Origin: Pteria penguin
Lineage: Eukaryota > Mollusca > Bivalvia > Pterioida > Pteriidae
NCBI GenBank assembly: GCA_035048485.1
Contig: CM068592.1
Coordinates: 43,090,133-43,154,132, forward strand
Direction: 5' to 3'
Length of the DNA: 64,000 nucleotides
The notes under the pieces are model-generated. The model was not told the origin of the DNA. It saw only the letters and a list, made by a program, of their open reading frames with translations, and ran no database searches. This document shows, piece by piece, positions 52,530 to 63,966 of the stretch. Position numbers and translations under genes: made by a program. Each line of letters opens with the position of its first letter. Position 1 is the first letter of the stretch.

Positions 52530-53650
52530 CATCATTAAGTACATATTTGTAAAGCACGCACACATGGCGATATAGTGTTACAATGCATATGATATATGGC
52601 ACCTCTTTTACTCATGTTATAATTATGGTTTTTATATCCTTTGCCAACCCCTCCCCCCCCCATTTTTCCTACCATCATTAAGTACATGGCTTCAAATACA
52701 TGTTAGTGATATAGTGTATGATTTATATATATATTTTGCCCCCCCCCCTTCTTCCTACCGTCACTTAGCACACGGTATCAAACACTTGTTTGTGATATAG
52801 TGTTTATAAATCTATATGCTATCTAGCATTAGATTTACTTATGTGAATATATTAAATACATTGCATCACAATTACTCATGTTGTAATTATGATTTATATA
52901 TATATATATTTTTTGTCACCCCCCCCCCCCTTTCCTACCGTCATTTAGTACATGGTATCAAACACTTGTTTATCATATAGTGTTATATCATACCTCATAT
53001 TAGCATTAGATTTACCCATGTGAATGTATAAAATACTTAGTATCACAATTACTTATGTTCTAATTATGATTTTTATAAATTTTTTTTTATCACCCCCCCC
53101 CCCCCCCTTTCCTACCGTCACTTAGTACATGGTATCAAACACTTGTTTGTGATATACTGTTATATCATATATGCCATTTAGCATTAGATTTACTATGTGA
53201 ATGTATAAAATACTTAGCTTTACAATTCTCATGTTATAATTATGAATTTTTATATTTTTTTGCCAACCCCCCCCCCCCCTTTCTTATCGTCATTGAGTAC
53301 ATGGTATCAAACACTTGTTTGTGACATAGTGTCATATCATATATGCCATTTAGCATTTGATTTACTTATGTGAATGAGGGGCAGGCGTGGTGTAGTGGTT
53401 ATAAGCGCTTGGGTTCGATTCCCGGGGTTGCGCCACTATGTTTAAGAGGTTGGTAACCTCCTGCTTCCATGTCGCGATATAACTGAAATACTGTTGAAAG
53501 CGACGTAAAACACCAATCAACCAACCAACCAACTTATGTGAATGTATAAAATACTTAGCATCACAATTACTCATGTAATAATTATTAATTTTATATATTT
53601 TTGCCACCCCCTCTCCTACCATCATTAAGTGCATGGTTCCAAACACATGT
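52530..53650 (+). repeat. Tandem ~175-bp repeats with poly-C tracts between LINE ORF1 and ORF2
   Basis: Units carry tatcaaacacttgtttgtga (52770, 52953, 53127, 53298; diverged at 52541, 52683 and 53631), ttagcattagatttactt, and a C-homopolymer of about 8-15 followed by tttcctaccgtcactta. Spacing is about 171-183 bp. A SINE-1 copy interrupts the last unit. No coding capacity. Confidence 0.85.
53377..53531 (+). mobile_element. SINE-1 copy with 13-bp TSD
   Basis: Flanked by acttatgtgaatg at 53364-53376 and 53532-53544. Head aggggcaggcgtggtgtagt, B box gggttcgattcccggggttg, tail cgacgtaaaacaccaatcaa. About 15 bp between the A and B boxes is missing compared with 34840-35009. Confidence 0.88.
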
Positions 53651-54424
53651 ATTGTGGTATAGTGTATGACCCATTCTTTCGTTCACCTTACATCATGCAT
53701 TTTGTCATCCCTTACAGCTTATTTTTGTATTATTGCATGTTATTCTTAAAGTATTAACATTTAAGGGTCACTGATGACCACACGATATTAGCTTTACATC
53801 TATTAAGTCTTAGCTGATAACCATAACTATACATCTATATCCATACCTAGTATTTATTAATGAGTGGTTCTGTATTCCCATCTGAGTATCAATCTTATCA
53901 CACTTGCTGATGTTATGCATTAGTTTATCATGTCCACCAAGCTCTTTGTTAAGCACTGTTTATTTTCACATAAACCAATTCTTAATGTTAGATACGTTTC
54001 TGGGCATTTCAGTTGCCCACCTATACCCATACTTTGTTATTCTATCTACACCTCATCTGTCTATTTCTCCTCGTAGTCATATCAGAGTATCCATTTCCCT
54101 ATATGAGATTGCATGTCCTTGTTTGAGCAGACTATACCTTACGCATGATCATCTATATCCATCTGTCCTATAGCTCTCGGTGTAAGGATTGGTCTGTTCT
54201 ATGGCTGTGCAGTTGTCAAATCAATCAAGATAGATTTTTTCACAATTTTGGCCGTCAATATCTTCTTTTTGACACATTTTAAAGGATTCCACTTTGTGCT
54301 TTGACTTTCACACTTATCTAACTCAAGGCCCCTCTCAACCCAAAATAAGATCATCCATAACCCTGACTCCAATGTTAATGTTTCCTCATTCAGGAAATGT
54401 AACGTAACCTTCCATTTTACATGT
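53650..54424 (+). other. Inter-ORF sequence of the LINE
   Basis: Non-coding, T- and C-rich. I see no repeat units in it. It leads directly into the ORF2 start codon. Confidence 0.45.
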
Positions 54425-55647
54425 ATGCCATTTATCTGTGCCCTAGTGAATATTGCATTGCTCATTCTATCAGGAGACGTCGGAACCAATCCCGGTCCTC
54501 TCTCCGATTCTCTTTCCAATGCATCCTCTATTTCCCATAGTTCTGAAGAAGACCCAGATATCTCTAATTTATCAGCAGAACTCAAATCAAAACTATCCAT
54601 TGTCAATTTGAACGTTCAAAGTCTGATTTCTAAAATTGACATTTTACAAACCAATCTTGGCGACTTCAATATACTTAGCTTTACTGAAACCTGGATTCAG
54701 CCTTTTTTTATTCCATAACTATAACAAGCCGTATAACTACGTTAGACCCGATCGGATAGGCGGTGGTATCTCGGTATACGTAAAACCACATATTAATTCC
54801 CGACGCAGAGAAGATCTCGAAATATTCAATTGCGAGTGTGTGTGGTTAGAAATCAACATTAATCATCGAATTATCTTACTTGGTACATTTACAGGCCCCC
54901 CAACTCACCTCACGAAACATGGGACCTAATCAAACACTCAATAGAAAATGCACTTCTATCTAAACATGATTACATCTATGTTACAGGTGATTTTAATTGT
55001 AACCAGCTATTAGACAACTCGAACGTAATATCTGAAATATGTAGTATTTACAATCTGTATCAAATGATAAAAAAACCGACACATTTTACCGAAACTTCTT
55101 TTTCCATTCTCGATTTGATCCTCGTTTATGATCTTGACTTGATATATAAATCTGGTGTTTCTGAGCACTTCTTGGCAAATGATTTTAGATACCACTGTCC
55201 TATTTTTGCACTCTTAAACATATCAAAACCACGTCCTAAATCCTTCAAACGCAAAATCTGGCTATATTCGGATGGAGATTTCGAGGCTTACCGTAACGAT
55301 ATTGCTAACAATGACTGGCCCAACATTATAACTGATGATCCAAATTCTTCGGCAATATCATTATCACAAACAATATTACAAACTGCAGCTGCCCATATAC
55401 CAAACAAAGTTGTAACAATACGGAAATCTATCTTCCATGGATTAACCAATGACATACGTAAACTAATCCGTAAACGTAAAAGATGTCATAAGCGGGCTAA
55501 AATTTCAAATGACCCCCAACACTGGTCACTATATGTATTCCGAATCATTAGAAACAAATGCATAGAACATATACCTAAATCTAAAGATATTTATTATAAG
55601 AAATTATCCGATAAATTAAACAACGAAAACTTAAACCCTAAAGAATG
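54425..55647 (+). pseudogene. LINE ORF2: 2A-like N-terminus and APE endonuclease; RT missing
   Basis: The frame opens with a short hydrophobic leader and LSGDVGTNPGP (2A-like, 54473-54499). An apurinic-type endonuclease follows: SIVNLNVQSLISKIDILQTN, then FTETW, IGGGISVYVK, TGDFN, and an RYHCPIFALL block at the position of the usual SDHCP. The coding line needs frameshifts at the T-run (about 54702-54709) and the C-run (about 54896-54902). A tga replaces a Trp codon at 55646-55648. The connecting region after the endonuclease is recognisable to about 55690, but the reverse transcriptase is absent, so this copy cannot transpose. Type: CR1/L2-like non-LTR element, by ORF1 plus APE plus 2A layout. 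Confidence 0.75.
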
Positions 55648-55699
55648 ATGGAAATTCTCTAAATCTATTTTAAACTTAGACTCGCTGCCCTTTGTCATA

Positions 55700-58050
55700 A
55701 CCACTTGTATTCATGTAATGTGTCGTCGCATCATATTATATATGCCCCTTTCTTGGTCTCGCATCACTTTGTGACATCTTCACGTAGTAAAGCACGTCCT
55801 CTGACTTATCATTATATATTTATCAACTGCACAAATGCTCAGGCACATATCTATTTTGTGGATACTCTATGCAAACTTTTCCTCATTCAATTTCCCTTGA
55901 TTTTCTTTCTTTAACACCCCCTTTTTACTTCTCTTACATCTCTGCATATATTGTGTGTATATATACTAGCATTTGCTTTGCATGACAAGTATCTTTATGA
56001 AAATAATGTTTAAACTAAACCCTTGCTACGTTGGACGCTTTGCGTCTTTCTTTATTGCGCATATGTTGGAACATTCTCCCGCATTTTTACATAACCCGAT
56101 TCGTTCAGTGTGTCGTAGGTATGAAAAATACATCGGTGCAAATGGCGGTCATTACACTCCCCTTACTTTCAGTGGCAGTTAGTATCAACCATAATTTACA
56201 TGATCCGTAATTTGATGATTGAATTAAAAGGCAATGCATTATATTAAATAATGATATACATAACGTAAAATAATATTTTGTATATGAATCTGTCAATTAA
56301 ATTACTAAACTACGCAGTTTCTTTTTGTCGCTAGTATATAAAAACATCAACTGATTTCAAAGAAACAAATAGTATGCTAATTAAGATTATAGATATCGCA
56401 ACACATGTAATCTTCTGTATTCCTAAAAAATGGTAAATAAAAAAATCTTTGAAAAGAGGAACATGTCAATTTACAGATATAAATAGCGCATACTCTTATA
56501 ATGTATATCAGTTGATATACAGGAAACACGAGCAAAGACAACGTAGCATAAGACGCCCGTTCTACATTACTTCAAACGCAACAGATATCTTAATGTCTTA
56601 ATCATAACATTAAATGAATTTTAAAATGCATTTTGACTTTGACCTTGGCAGTAAAACCTTAGATCAAGGTCATGATACAATGTTGAGTTACGGGTAATAA
56701 TTCTAAGTTATAGTCCAGACAAGAGTTTGCCCACCAAATTCACCATGGTCTTGATTTTGGAGGTATGACTCTGGATCTGGGTCAAAACACACCAATGAGT
56801 CATGGACAATAATTCTGCTAAATGCTTTACCATAATACACCATAAGTATTATTTAAGAAAGGGTTTAACTGATTCAGTTAGTCATGTTTTAGCCAAATTT
56901 TATAATGTCTTTACGCACTCTTAAGGTAGAAAATGATTGCATCATCAATGATTTCGAAAACGAATACCATTTTACTTTCATTTATTTGTTCATTATATCA
57001 CGATTTACGTTCAGTTTATATTAGTTCCAAATCTACTTTGTATATGTGGAAGAATATAAAATTCCGAAAATTACCTTCTTGAATGCCCTCCTTTTACAAA
57101 TGTTCGATCCCAAGCCCTTAATTTACTACAGATTCATTCACACGCTTCTTACACGGAAACGAATTATCACACAGTTATACGAATGAACACACTTTCAAGG
57201 TGGTACATGAATTTCTGAAAAAGTCTAAACGTTTTACTTGATAATTTGCACTTGCAGAACATATATTTGCTCTATATCAACGTTCCTAAGGATGGTCATT
57301 AATCATAAACTGTTATATGTGTATAACCGGTATGTTGTTCTAATAATGTTTAGATGTATTAAAAACCTGTATTTTTCAAAGTTGTTTAGAAATTTACAAC
57401 TTGCGTCTAGTATCTTTATCTGTTGTGTATACTTTCTATTTTTTATACATATCTGTAATCTTTAGGCATCACAATAATCGATATTAAGCAATAAATAATT
57501 GTAAATAGTGACAAGGTCAATATATACATGTAAATACAAAGCAAGGAATCATGGGGCGAGACTACATACGTGTAGACTACATCTGCATAGGCGCAGGCAT
57601 GCCTACATTATGTAAACAGATCAAAGTGGAGGGAATATCAAAACGAAAGCAGGCCGTCAAAGGAGTTTAAAAACAACTGCAATGAATTAACACGAAACTT
57701 TGTGAGGACCAAATTAAAGCTAAATTAGCAGTATAAAAACTTTAAAATACTTCAAAAAATTTTGTTCAGGCTCAGAGAACGCAAAATTTACTTGGCGAAC
57801 TCTGAACCCGTGATACTTGGGAATCAATTCACAATCTCCGCCCCTTATATGACGTCTACATATGCAATGAAACTCCGACCTAATATCCAGGAGCTCTAGA
57901 CGAATGGCACTGATAAAGAGAGACAGTCCCTCAAGATGGCTATCTCAGCCAGTTAAGTAAATTAAAACCTTTAAAAGGGGAAGTTCATAAATATCAAGAA
58001 GCACTTAAATAGGCCTTTGTACGATAACTGCCGTCTTATAAATAATGTAT
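55700..58050. other. No gene recognised
   Basis: 55700-56190 may be LINE 3' sequence. Patches such as gcattttgactttgaccttg (56627) resemble family D-type motifs. The rest is AT-rich with only short, unconvincing ORFs. Confidence 0.4.
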
Positions 58051-58055
58051 GTGCA

Positions 58056-58502
58056 ATAATTTCTATTGAAACGGTCGGCTCATACCTTCACCACCGTTTC
58101 TATTTCACCATTCATATTTTGTGTGGGAAAACTTTGCTGATAGAAACTGGGTCATTGCATCCAAAAAATGGAGTGACAGGCACAAATCACTTACCTTTTC
58201 AGCTAATTAAATCCTTAACTATTCATATCTATCCATTTTCTTGTAAAACAATCCATGGAGAGCTACACCAAATATTTTGGGATGTATTTATTTGAGTTTG
58301 CATGGATTGTTTTACAAGAAAATGGATAGATATGAATAGTTAAGGATTTAATTAGCTGAAAAGGTAAGTGATTTGTGCTTGTCACTCCATTTTTTGGATG
58401 CAATGACCCAGTTTCTATCAGCAAAGTTTTCCCACACAAAATATGAATGGTGAAATAGAAACGGTGGTGAAGGTATGAGCCGACCGTTTCAATAGAAATT
58501 AT
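58056..58502. mobile_element. Foldback element, 202-bp arms, 43-bp loop
   Basis: 58056-58257 is the reverse complement of 58301-58502 with one difference by eye (gacaggcac against gacaagcac in the same sense). tatgtgcaata occurs immediately outside or overlapping both ends (58049-58059 and 58502-58512), which suggests a target-site duplication of about 8-11 bp. Both arms are open on one strand and so yield twin ORFs with the same peptide; these are not genes. The superfamily is unknown; 8-11 bp fits hAT- or Mutator-type insertion. Confidence 0.88.
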
Positions 58503-58509
58503 ATGTGCA

Positions 58510-59090
58510 ATAGCCCTTCCCAACGGTTAGCTTATAACATGAAAGAAAAGGGATCTCTTATAGTTGTTGAGCAATGTTCAATGTGTTCGGGGTTTAACGC
58601 TAGCCGTCCAGAGAGGTTATTGCGCATATACAAACTGTAAGATCGCAGTTATCGTGAGGAGGTCTAATCCACAAATTTGTGGAATTATGTGAAATTCGTG
58701 GAATTTGAGTGCTTCTTGTTATTCGGTCATATAAACAGTGCTCTCTGGACAAACACCGTAACAATTCAACTACAAAGGTAAGTTATGAAATATCAATATA
58801 TCTGATACAATTTTGATAAAAGGATTAAATATTGTATCAAAATGTTATACCAATTCTCTACGATTCCATTTTATCACTTTTATAACATGATATTTGAACC
58901 AACCCCCACCCCACCCTTCTTCATTTTCGTTTTGCTCAAAACGTAAATATTTTGCTAATATCAGACCTTATTGCACTTCATATACATTTAGAACTTTATG
59001 ACATATGTATATGTATTTCATTAGATACGATAATAAGCTATATTTGAGAATATACAAATGAAGTTTTCTTATATGAAAGGAAGCCACTTT
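58510..59090. other. No gene recognised
   Basis: AT-rich sequence. No ORF or repeat is assigned. Confidence 0.4.
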
Positions 59091-59520
59091 GTCAGAAAAA
59101 AACTAATGCCTGAACAAGAAACCGCTAAAGACTGTATAGTCAGATTGGACAGCAAATTCGAAATAAGGTCAAGGTCACTATATCAAAAAACATAGAATCA
59201 ATTGAAAGATTTTGTCATAAAGAACCCTTGTAGGAAGCATCAAAGCACTATCTCTATTGATTCAAAAGATATAGCCAAAAATAATTTTTGAATAGTAGGT
59301 CAAAGTCCAAAGTCAAAGTTAATAGGTCAAAAGTCGTGGCATCATTTAAAAGCTCTGGTCAACAGAAACTTACGCATTAAGTACTATGTTTATACTCTTC
59401 TTAGTTGCTGAGATTTTACTTCAACCAGAATCTTAACGATTTGGTCGCAACCAGAAAAGTAACTGAAATGTTGACGGACAGTCATCCAGACAGACGAACG
59501 GACATCACTAATCTATACCC
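59090..59520 (+). repeat. Dispersed repeat family D, diverged
   Basis: aataaggtcaaggtcactat, gtcataaagaacccttgtag, aatagtaggtcaaagtccaa, gttgacggacagtcatccag follow the D order with much divergence. Confidence 0.4.
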
Positions 59521-59548
59521 CGGAATTGCTTTGCAATTTACCCGAGAC

Positions 59549-59711
59549 GTGTACATTACTTAGTTCATCATGCATGACCATATGGAGTGTTCGCTTCTGT
59601 TACGTGTACATTACTTAGTTATTATGCATGACCATATGGAGTGTTCGCTTCTGTTATGTGTACATTACTTAGTTCATCATGCATGACCATATGGAGTGTT
59701 CTCTTCTGTTA
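59549..59711 (+). repeat. Three-unit tandem repeat, 53-55 bp
   Basis: Units start gtgtacattacttagtt at 59549, 59604 and 59657. The second unit lacks two bases. Confidence 0.92.
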
Positions 59712-60349
59712 TGTGGAGCAATATGATTTCAGAATAATATCTATGATATCAAGCTGAATACAAAGTTTTACATGGTTATTCTAGAGTATTTAATAACTAG
59801 AACACTAACAAGTCAGGAAGGGCCCCGATGATAGGCTTTTATAGCAAACAACAGCATCATTTTTTCATAATATTCAATTCAATTTAACTTACAAATTAAA
59901 ATTTTGTTTTCCTCTCATCTTAAAATTTTTAAATGTAAAATCTTATATTGTGACACTGACATTAGATCTCAAAAGGCATTGGTGTCTACCACTAGCCTGC
60001 CTCTTTCTATGTATGAAGTTTGAAGACTGTATGATTTATTTATGTTGGGTTATCACACCAGAACCAAGTGTTGATGTGTTAAAACTATGTTTATAATTCA
60101 CATCTGATTATGACTTTGACCTCTGACCTCGAAAGCTATTGGCGTCTTCCTCTCACCATTTTCTATCTTATTTTAAATAGTATTCATGATAATCTTCTTT
60201 GAAAAATCAAGTTATGTGTGTCATGTAAAGTGCTGACAGGATATAATTCTATTCTATTAGAATGAACATGAACACAAATTTTCTAGGTTCAATCACTCTG
60301 TGTAAACATGTACACATCGAAAGACTTTTTTCTCTCATTCATCCAAATA

Positions 60350-60632
60350 AAGTCGGTGTGGCTTAGTGGATAACGTGCTCGGCTCGTGATCGAGAGGTAC
60401 CGAATTCGACTCAGGCCTTGGGCACACCGGTACTCTGTCTTTCGGATGAGACAGTAAAATCCGAGGTCCCGTGTCACGGTAGGCGTGGCACGTAAGAGAT
60501 TCATCAATGCTTACGATGGGTCCGTTGCAAATGTCTAAATTTGTATGCAATGCATCAGGCAGGTGCTGTCATCATATACGTGAAATAATAATACAGTGAC
60601 GTAAAACAATAATCAATCAATAAATAAATCGA
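60350..60632 (+). mobile_element. SINE-2 copy, full length, 15-bp TSD
   Basis: Flanked by tcattcatccaaata at 60335-60349 and 60633-60647. The head aagtcggtgtggcttagtgg has an A box, and the B-box region is near accgaattcgactcaggcct. The body has tcggatgagacagtaaaatc and atgcatcaggcaggtgctgt. The tail is gacgtaaaacaataatcaat. This is the reference copy for the family in this window. Confidence 0.88.
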
Positions 60633-61018
60633 TCATTCATCCAAATATCATGTATAAAATTTATGAAAATTGTTCAAAGGGAACCCAAGTTATCGTGTGC
60701 AGAGGAAAGTGCTGACGGAAAGACAGACAGACAGACAGAGTGATTACTATAGGGCATCCGCACTATGACGGAGCCCTGATAAAGAAATATGGACGACAAA
60801 GAATTTATCAGACAGCTTACTGATAAAGAGAGGTCCAGGAGTGCAAAGAATACCTCCGTTACCACAAGTTTCACAAAGAAAGCGAAAAGGGTGTAAGGAG
60901 TGGATGAAATGAATTTTACTCGGCACTATAAATCTATGATTTAATTTTTCTAATGCTTTTCTAATATATTCTTTTAAACGGATGGACACTTTTCGAAATA
61001 ATTTTACATAAGGTTTTA

Positions 61019-61019
61019 A

Positions 61020-61101
<82 letters not shown>

Positions 61102-61152
61102 GTGTGTGTGTGTGTGTGTGTGCGTGCGTGTGTGCGTGCTTGTGTGCGTGCG

Positions 61153-61199
<47 letters not shown>

Positions 61200-61276
61200 T
61201 TGTATAATATGGGAGGGGACGCAGGGGTGATACATACATACACACACGTACACACACACATATATATATATATATA

Positions 61277-61318
<42 letters not shown>

Positions 61319-61338
61319 TGACTTCACTTTGTAAAACT

Positions 61339-61379
<41 letters not shown>

Positions 61380-61380
61380 A
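61019..61380 (+). repeat. Compound microsatellite (AT)n-(TG)n ... (AT)n-(ATT)n ... (GA)n
   Basis: AT alternation 61019-61098, TG-rich with tgcg variants 61100-61196, a short AT run then (ATT)n 61274-61316, and (GA)n 61343-61378. Overlapping ORFs on the - strand (up to 170 codons) are products of the repeats. Confidence 0.95.
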
Positions 61381-61524
61381 CTGTGTTTCGTCTAGTTTAT
61401 CATTTTGAAGTTGAATTTAGGCATAATACCCTATAATCTACATATCTTTCATATTCATATTTGGCGTCTTCTGATCCCATTAAAAGTTTTTGAAAGTGTT
61501 TTGGGGGTTTTTCATACTACTCAT

Positions 61525-61680
61525 CTAGCTTTAAGTTTTATGCATCATATGCTGGTAAATAATTACAAGTATGTTGCTAAGCAAAAGCTTTTTGAAAGTA
61601 TGACAGTTATTGATTCGCGACAAAAAAAAAATGTAAAGCTTGCTAATGTTTCCGAGCTTGGGTGGAGGGTGGTAGAATCC
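61525..61680 (+). pseudogene. Possible DIRS-type retrotransposon gag-like fragment
   Basis: Within an open stretch 61405-61758 the text ALSFMHHMLVNNYKYVAKQK, then KKNVKLANVSELGWRVVE, resembles a protein commonly found upstream of DIRS-like polymerases in molluscs. This is recognition from memory and not checked. The residues before and after do not continue the pattern. Confidence 0.33.
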
Positions 61681-61886
61681 TCTTGTCGAAGATTCAGATG
61701 GCGAGAAACCAATCGATTAAATCAACCAAATTTACCACGACTCTATTCTCATATATAAGTTATCTTTCTAGACAACACAAATGCACGTACGAGCGACATG
61801 CCCATTTGATTTTTTCAAAAAAAAAATGTTAACTTGCATGGGGACCTTATGCATCATTTGGCGCCGGTGTTTACTTATGAAACAAT

Positions 61887-61983
61887 ATGTCGGAGGACCA
61901 AGCCAGATCAATCAGTAAATGTCGAAGGACCAAGCCAGATCAATCAGTAAATGTCGAAGGACCAAGCCAGATCAATCAGTAAA
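61887..61983 (+). repeat. Three-unit 32-bp tandem repeat
   Basis: atgtcgaaggaccaagccag plus atcaatcagtaa, three times; the first has gtcgg in place of gtcga. Confidence 0.92.
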
Positions 61984-62056
61984 TGAAGTAGGATTACAGT
62001 TACTCACCTTGTGTCTAAGTATAGTGACTGTAAGATATTAAAGATGGCCGTCATGA

Positions 62057-62760
62057 TTGAATGATTTCACGCTTGTTGGCAGTGGAAGGTTAAGTGTTGC
62101 TGACTGCCTAATTACATCCATGGATATGTTTAAATACGTGAAACCCTTCCACGTCGCGGACTTCAATATCTTTACAGATCATGCACACTTATGTTCGGTT
62201 ATGAATTGCAAGTCGGTCCACTTTCGCTCATTTAAATGGTTAGACTATCTCTTTCATGACACGTGGAGTTCTGACAGTAAGAAGGAATATTTTATATCGT
62301 ATTCTCGATGGCATATAAGAAGGTCCATCAAAGAAAGCCATTGATGGCACAGTTAACGAGTTTTCTTTTGCACATGTTTATAAACATACTATTACTTTCT
62401 CCATTAATCGAAGTCCGTAAATCTATGCTCCAATAACTGGGTCAAGCATGACCGCGCGCACTCATCCATTCCCTTTGCTGAGGAGCCGTGGTTTACAGAC
62501 GAGCTGAAGCATAAACGCAGAACATATTTGTAAACGCTGAGAACTTTTAACGGAAATTAGACCATTATAATTAATCTTGAATATCTACGCTCCATTAAAA
62601 GGCATACAAAACTCTTGAATGCAGGCTTAAACGCGAACTCCACCGTTGTTAAACGTTTTACATGGCATCAATTCTTCGCAATCTATCGTATTCTCTTTCT
62701 AAGGTAGCATTGATTTTTTAGACAAAATAGGGCATGTCCAATTTATCATGCATTTCTTTA
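62057..62760 (+). pseudogene. LINE endonuclease C-terminus and linker, decayed
   Basis: The frame at 62057-62344 reads GRLSVADCLITSMDMFKYVK, then FHVADFNIFTDHAHL, matching the final part of LINE APE endonucleases (..VVDY.I.S......F.V....SDH.PL). Further on, EEPWFTDELKHKRRTYL (about 62485-62535) matches the W.D.E...KRR linker before the RT. Stops and frameshifts are frequent. This is a different LINE from that at 51-56 kb. Confidence 0.62.
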
Positions 62761-63585
62761 ATATTATTCTTTTAGTCATACCGTGTTTGAAAAATGAGTG
62801 CATACTACAAGCTTTATAACGACGTCTCCAAATATATGGGTTGGCATGGTAACTTAGTTAGGCACATGCTGACTTGAAAGTTAAAGTAAAAGTGATATTT
62901 ACAGAAAACTTTGAGTGTGATAATTCAGTCATATTTAAGGTAAAGTAAATTACTTAAAAGTGACCCTGTTAGTCATCTTCACAACGTCAGGTTTTGAGAC
63001 TGCACTGCGCCACACTACACCCTTTGACAAATATCGCTATTCAAATGTCGGGCTGGCTCTTTGAGATTTCATTGGGCTATTGATGGCATGGGCGGTCTAT
63101 TCAGAAGCAAGTTTATATCTCTACCACGTGATAGGTCAAAAACATGTAAATAAATATTGGTGCGCAATGAGTTTGTAGAGTATGTGACGACCCTACGTGT
63201 TTAAACAAGTGTCGTTTAATTTTGGATAAAAAGAAGTTTGAGAGGTATTATGGGCCGTTCCTCGTGATAATGATGGATTTTCTGAATTTGTATATGAGAT
63301 AAATGAGATAAAAACCTATGAAACTATTATGATACGCCAAAAAGTGTGTGTGTGTGTGGGGTGGGGGGGGGGGGGGTCCTTACGGCCATGAATAAATATG
63401 TCCTTGTTTTACCTCTAACCAAACTGTGATTTGAAAGGCATTTCATTGCGCCGACCCGACTTTTGAATAGCGATTTTAATCAAATCTATTGAAATTAGAT
63501 TATTCATTAAATATGGTTTTATTTCAACTGAACTTCAGTATTTATATGTATTTATTTTGATAAATGCTGATGATCATTGTCACAA
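62760..63585. other. No gene recognised
   Basis: The expected RT core of the LINE is not recognisable here. A G-run with flanking tgtgtg lies at about 63341-63376. Confidence 0.4.
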
Positions 63586-63589
63586 GACA

Positions 63590-63745
63590 CGGTGCTTGCA
63601 AAGATGGCTGATGATGTGATTTGATTTTCTGAAACTATAAATAATTGGAAACTGAAAGTACATATCAAGAAAACTAAAATTGTAATTTTTAGAAATAGAG
63701 CTCAAATCAGAGTTAATGATAAATGGTTTTACAAAAGATGCCTAA
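63590..63745 (+). pseudogene. LINE RT C-terminal fragment
   Basis: ADDVI, one stop, then FSETINNWKLKVHIKKTKIV, IFRNRAQIRVNDKWFYKR. This matches the ADD active site and the downstream WNL.VN..KTK..VF motif of non-LTR RTs. It could belong with 62057-62760 as one decayed LINE with most of the RT lost. Confidence 0.6.
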
Positions 63746-63870
63746 CTGAAATGTGTTCACCTATCCTAATACTGGATTGTAGATACATGTGTATGAATCC
63801 TTTATTACATACATGTAATTCAAATTGGAAAAAAGAAAACAATGTAGCCAATGATTTATTTGGCAAAGGT

Positions 63871-63966
63871 GACATTCTATTCACTTTCGATTTGAGAAGT
63901 GTTTATCATCACTTTATGATATGTGAGGAAGATGGGCAGTATTTAAGTTTCAAGTGGATTTTTAAA
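63871..63966 (+). pseudogene. DIRS-like RT fragment at window edge
   Basis: DILFTFDLRSVYHHFMICEE, then DGQYLSFKW, resembles the FDL.SGYHH.......Q.Y..F.W motif of DIRS and Ty3-like RTs, with Gly replaced by Val. The frame ends with taa at 63967. It lies 125 bp from an unrelated LINE RT fragment, so it is a mosaic of remnants. Confidence 0.5.

Noticed and set aside
54199..54606. A 135-codon - strand ORF
   Set aside because: It is antisense to the LINE ORF2 start, which has clear endonuclease and 2A-like motifs on the + strand.
58017..58523. Twin ORFs on opposite strands with the same peptide
   Set aside because: They are the two arms of one foldback element and mirror images of each other.
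60747..61327. Three overlapping - strand ORFs rich in His-Thr and Ile-Tyr
   Set aside because: Translation of (TG)n and (AT)n microsatellites.
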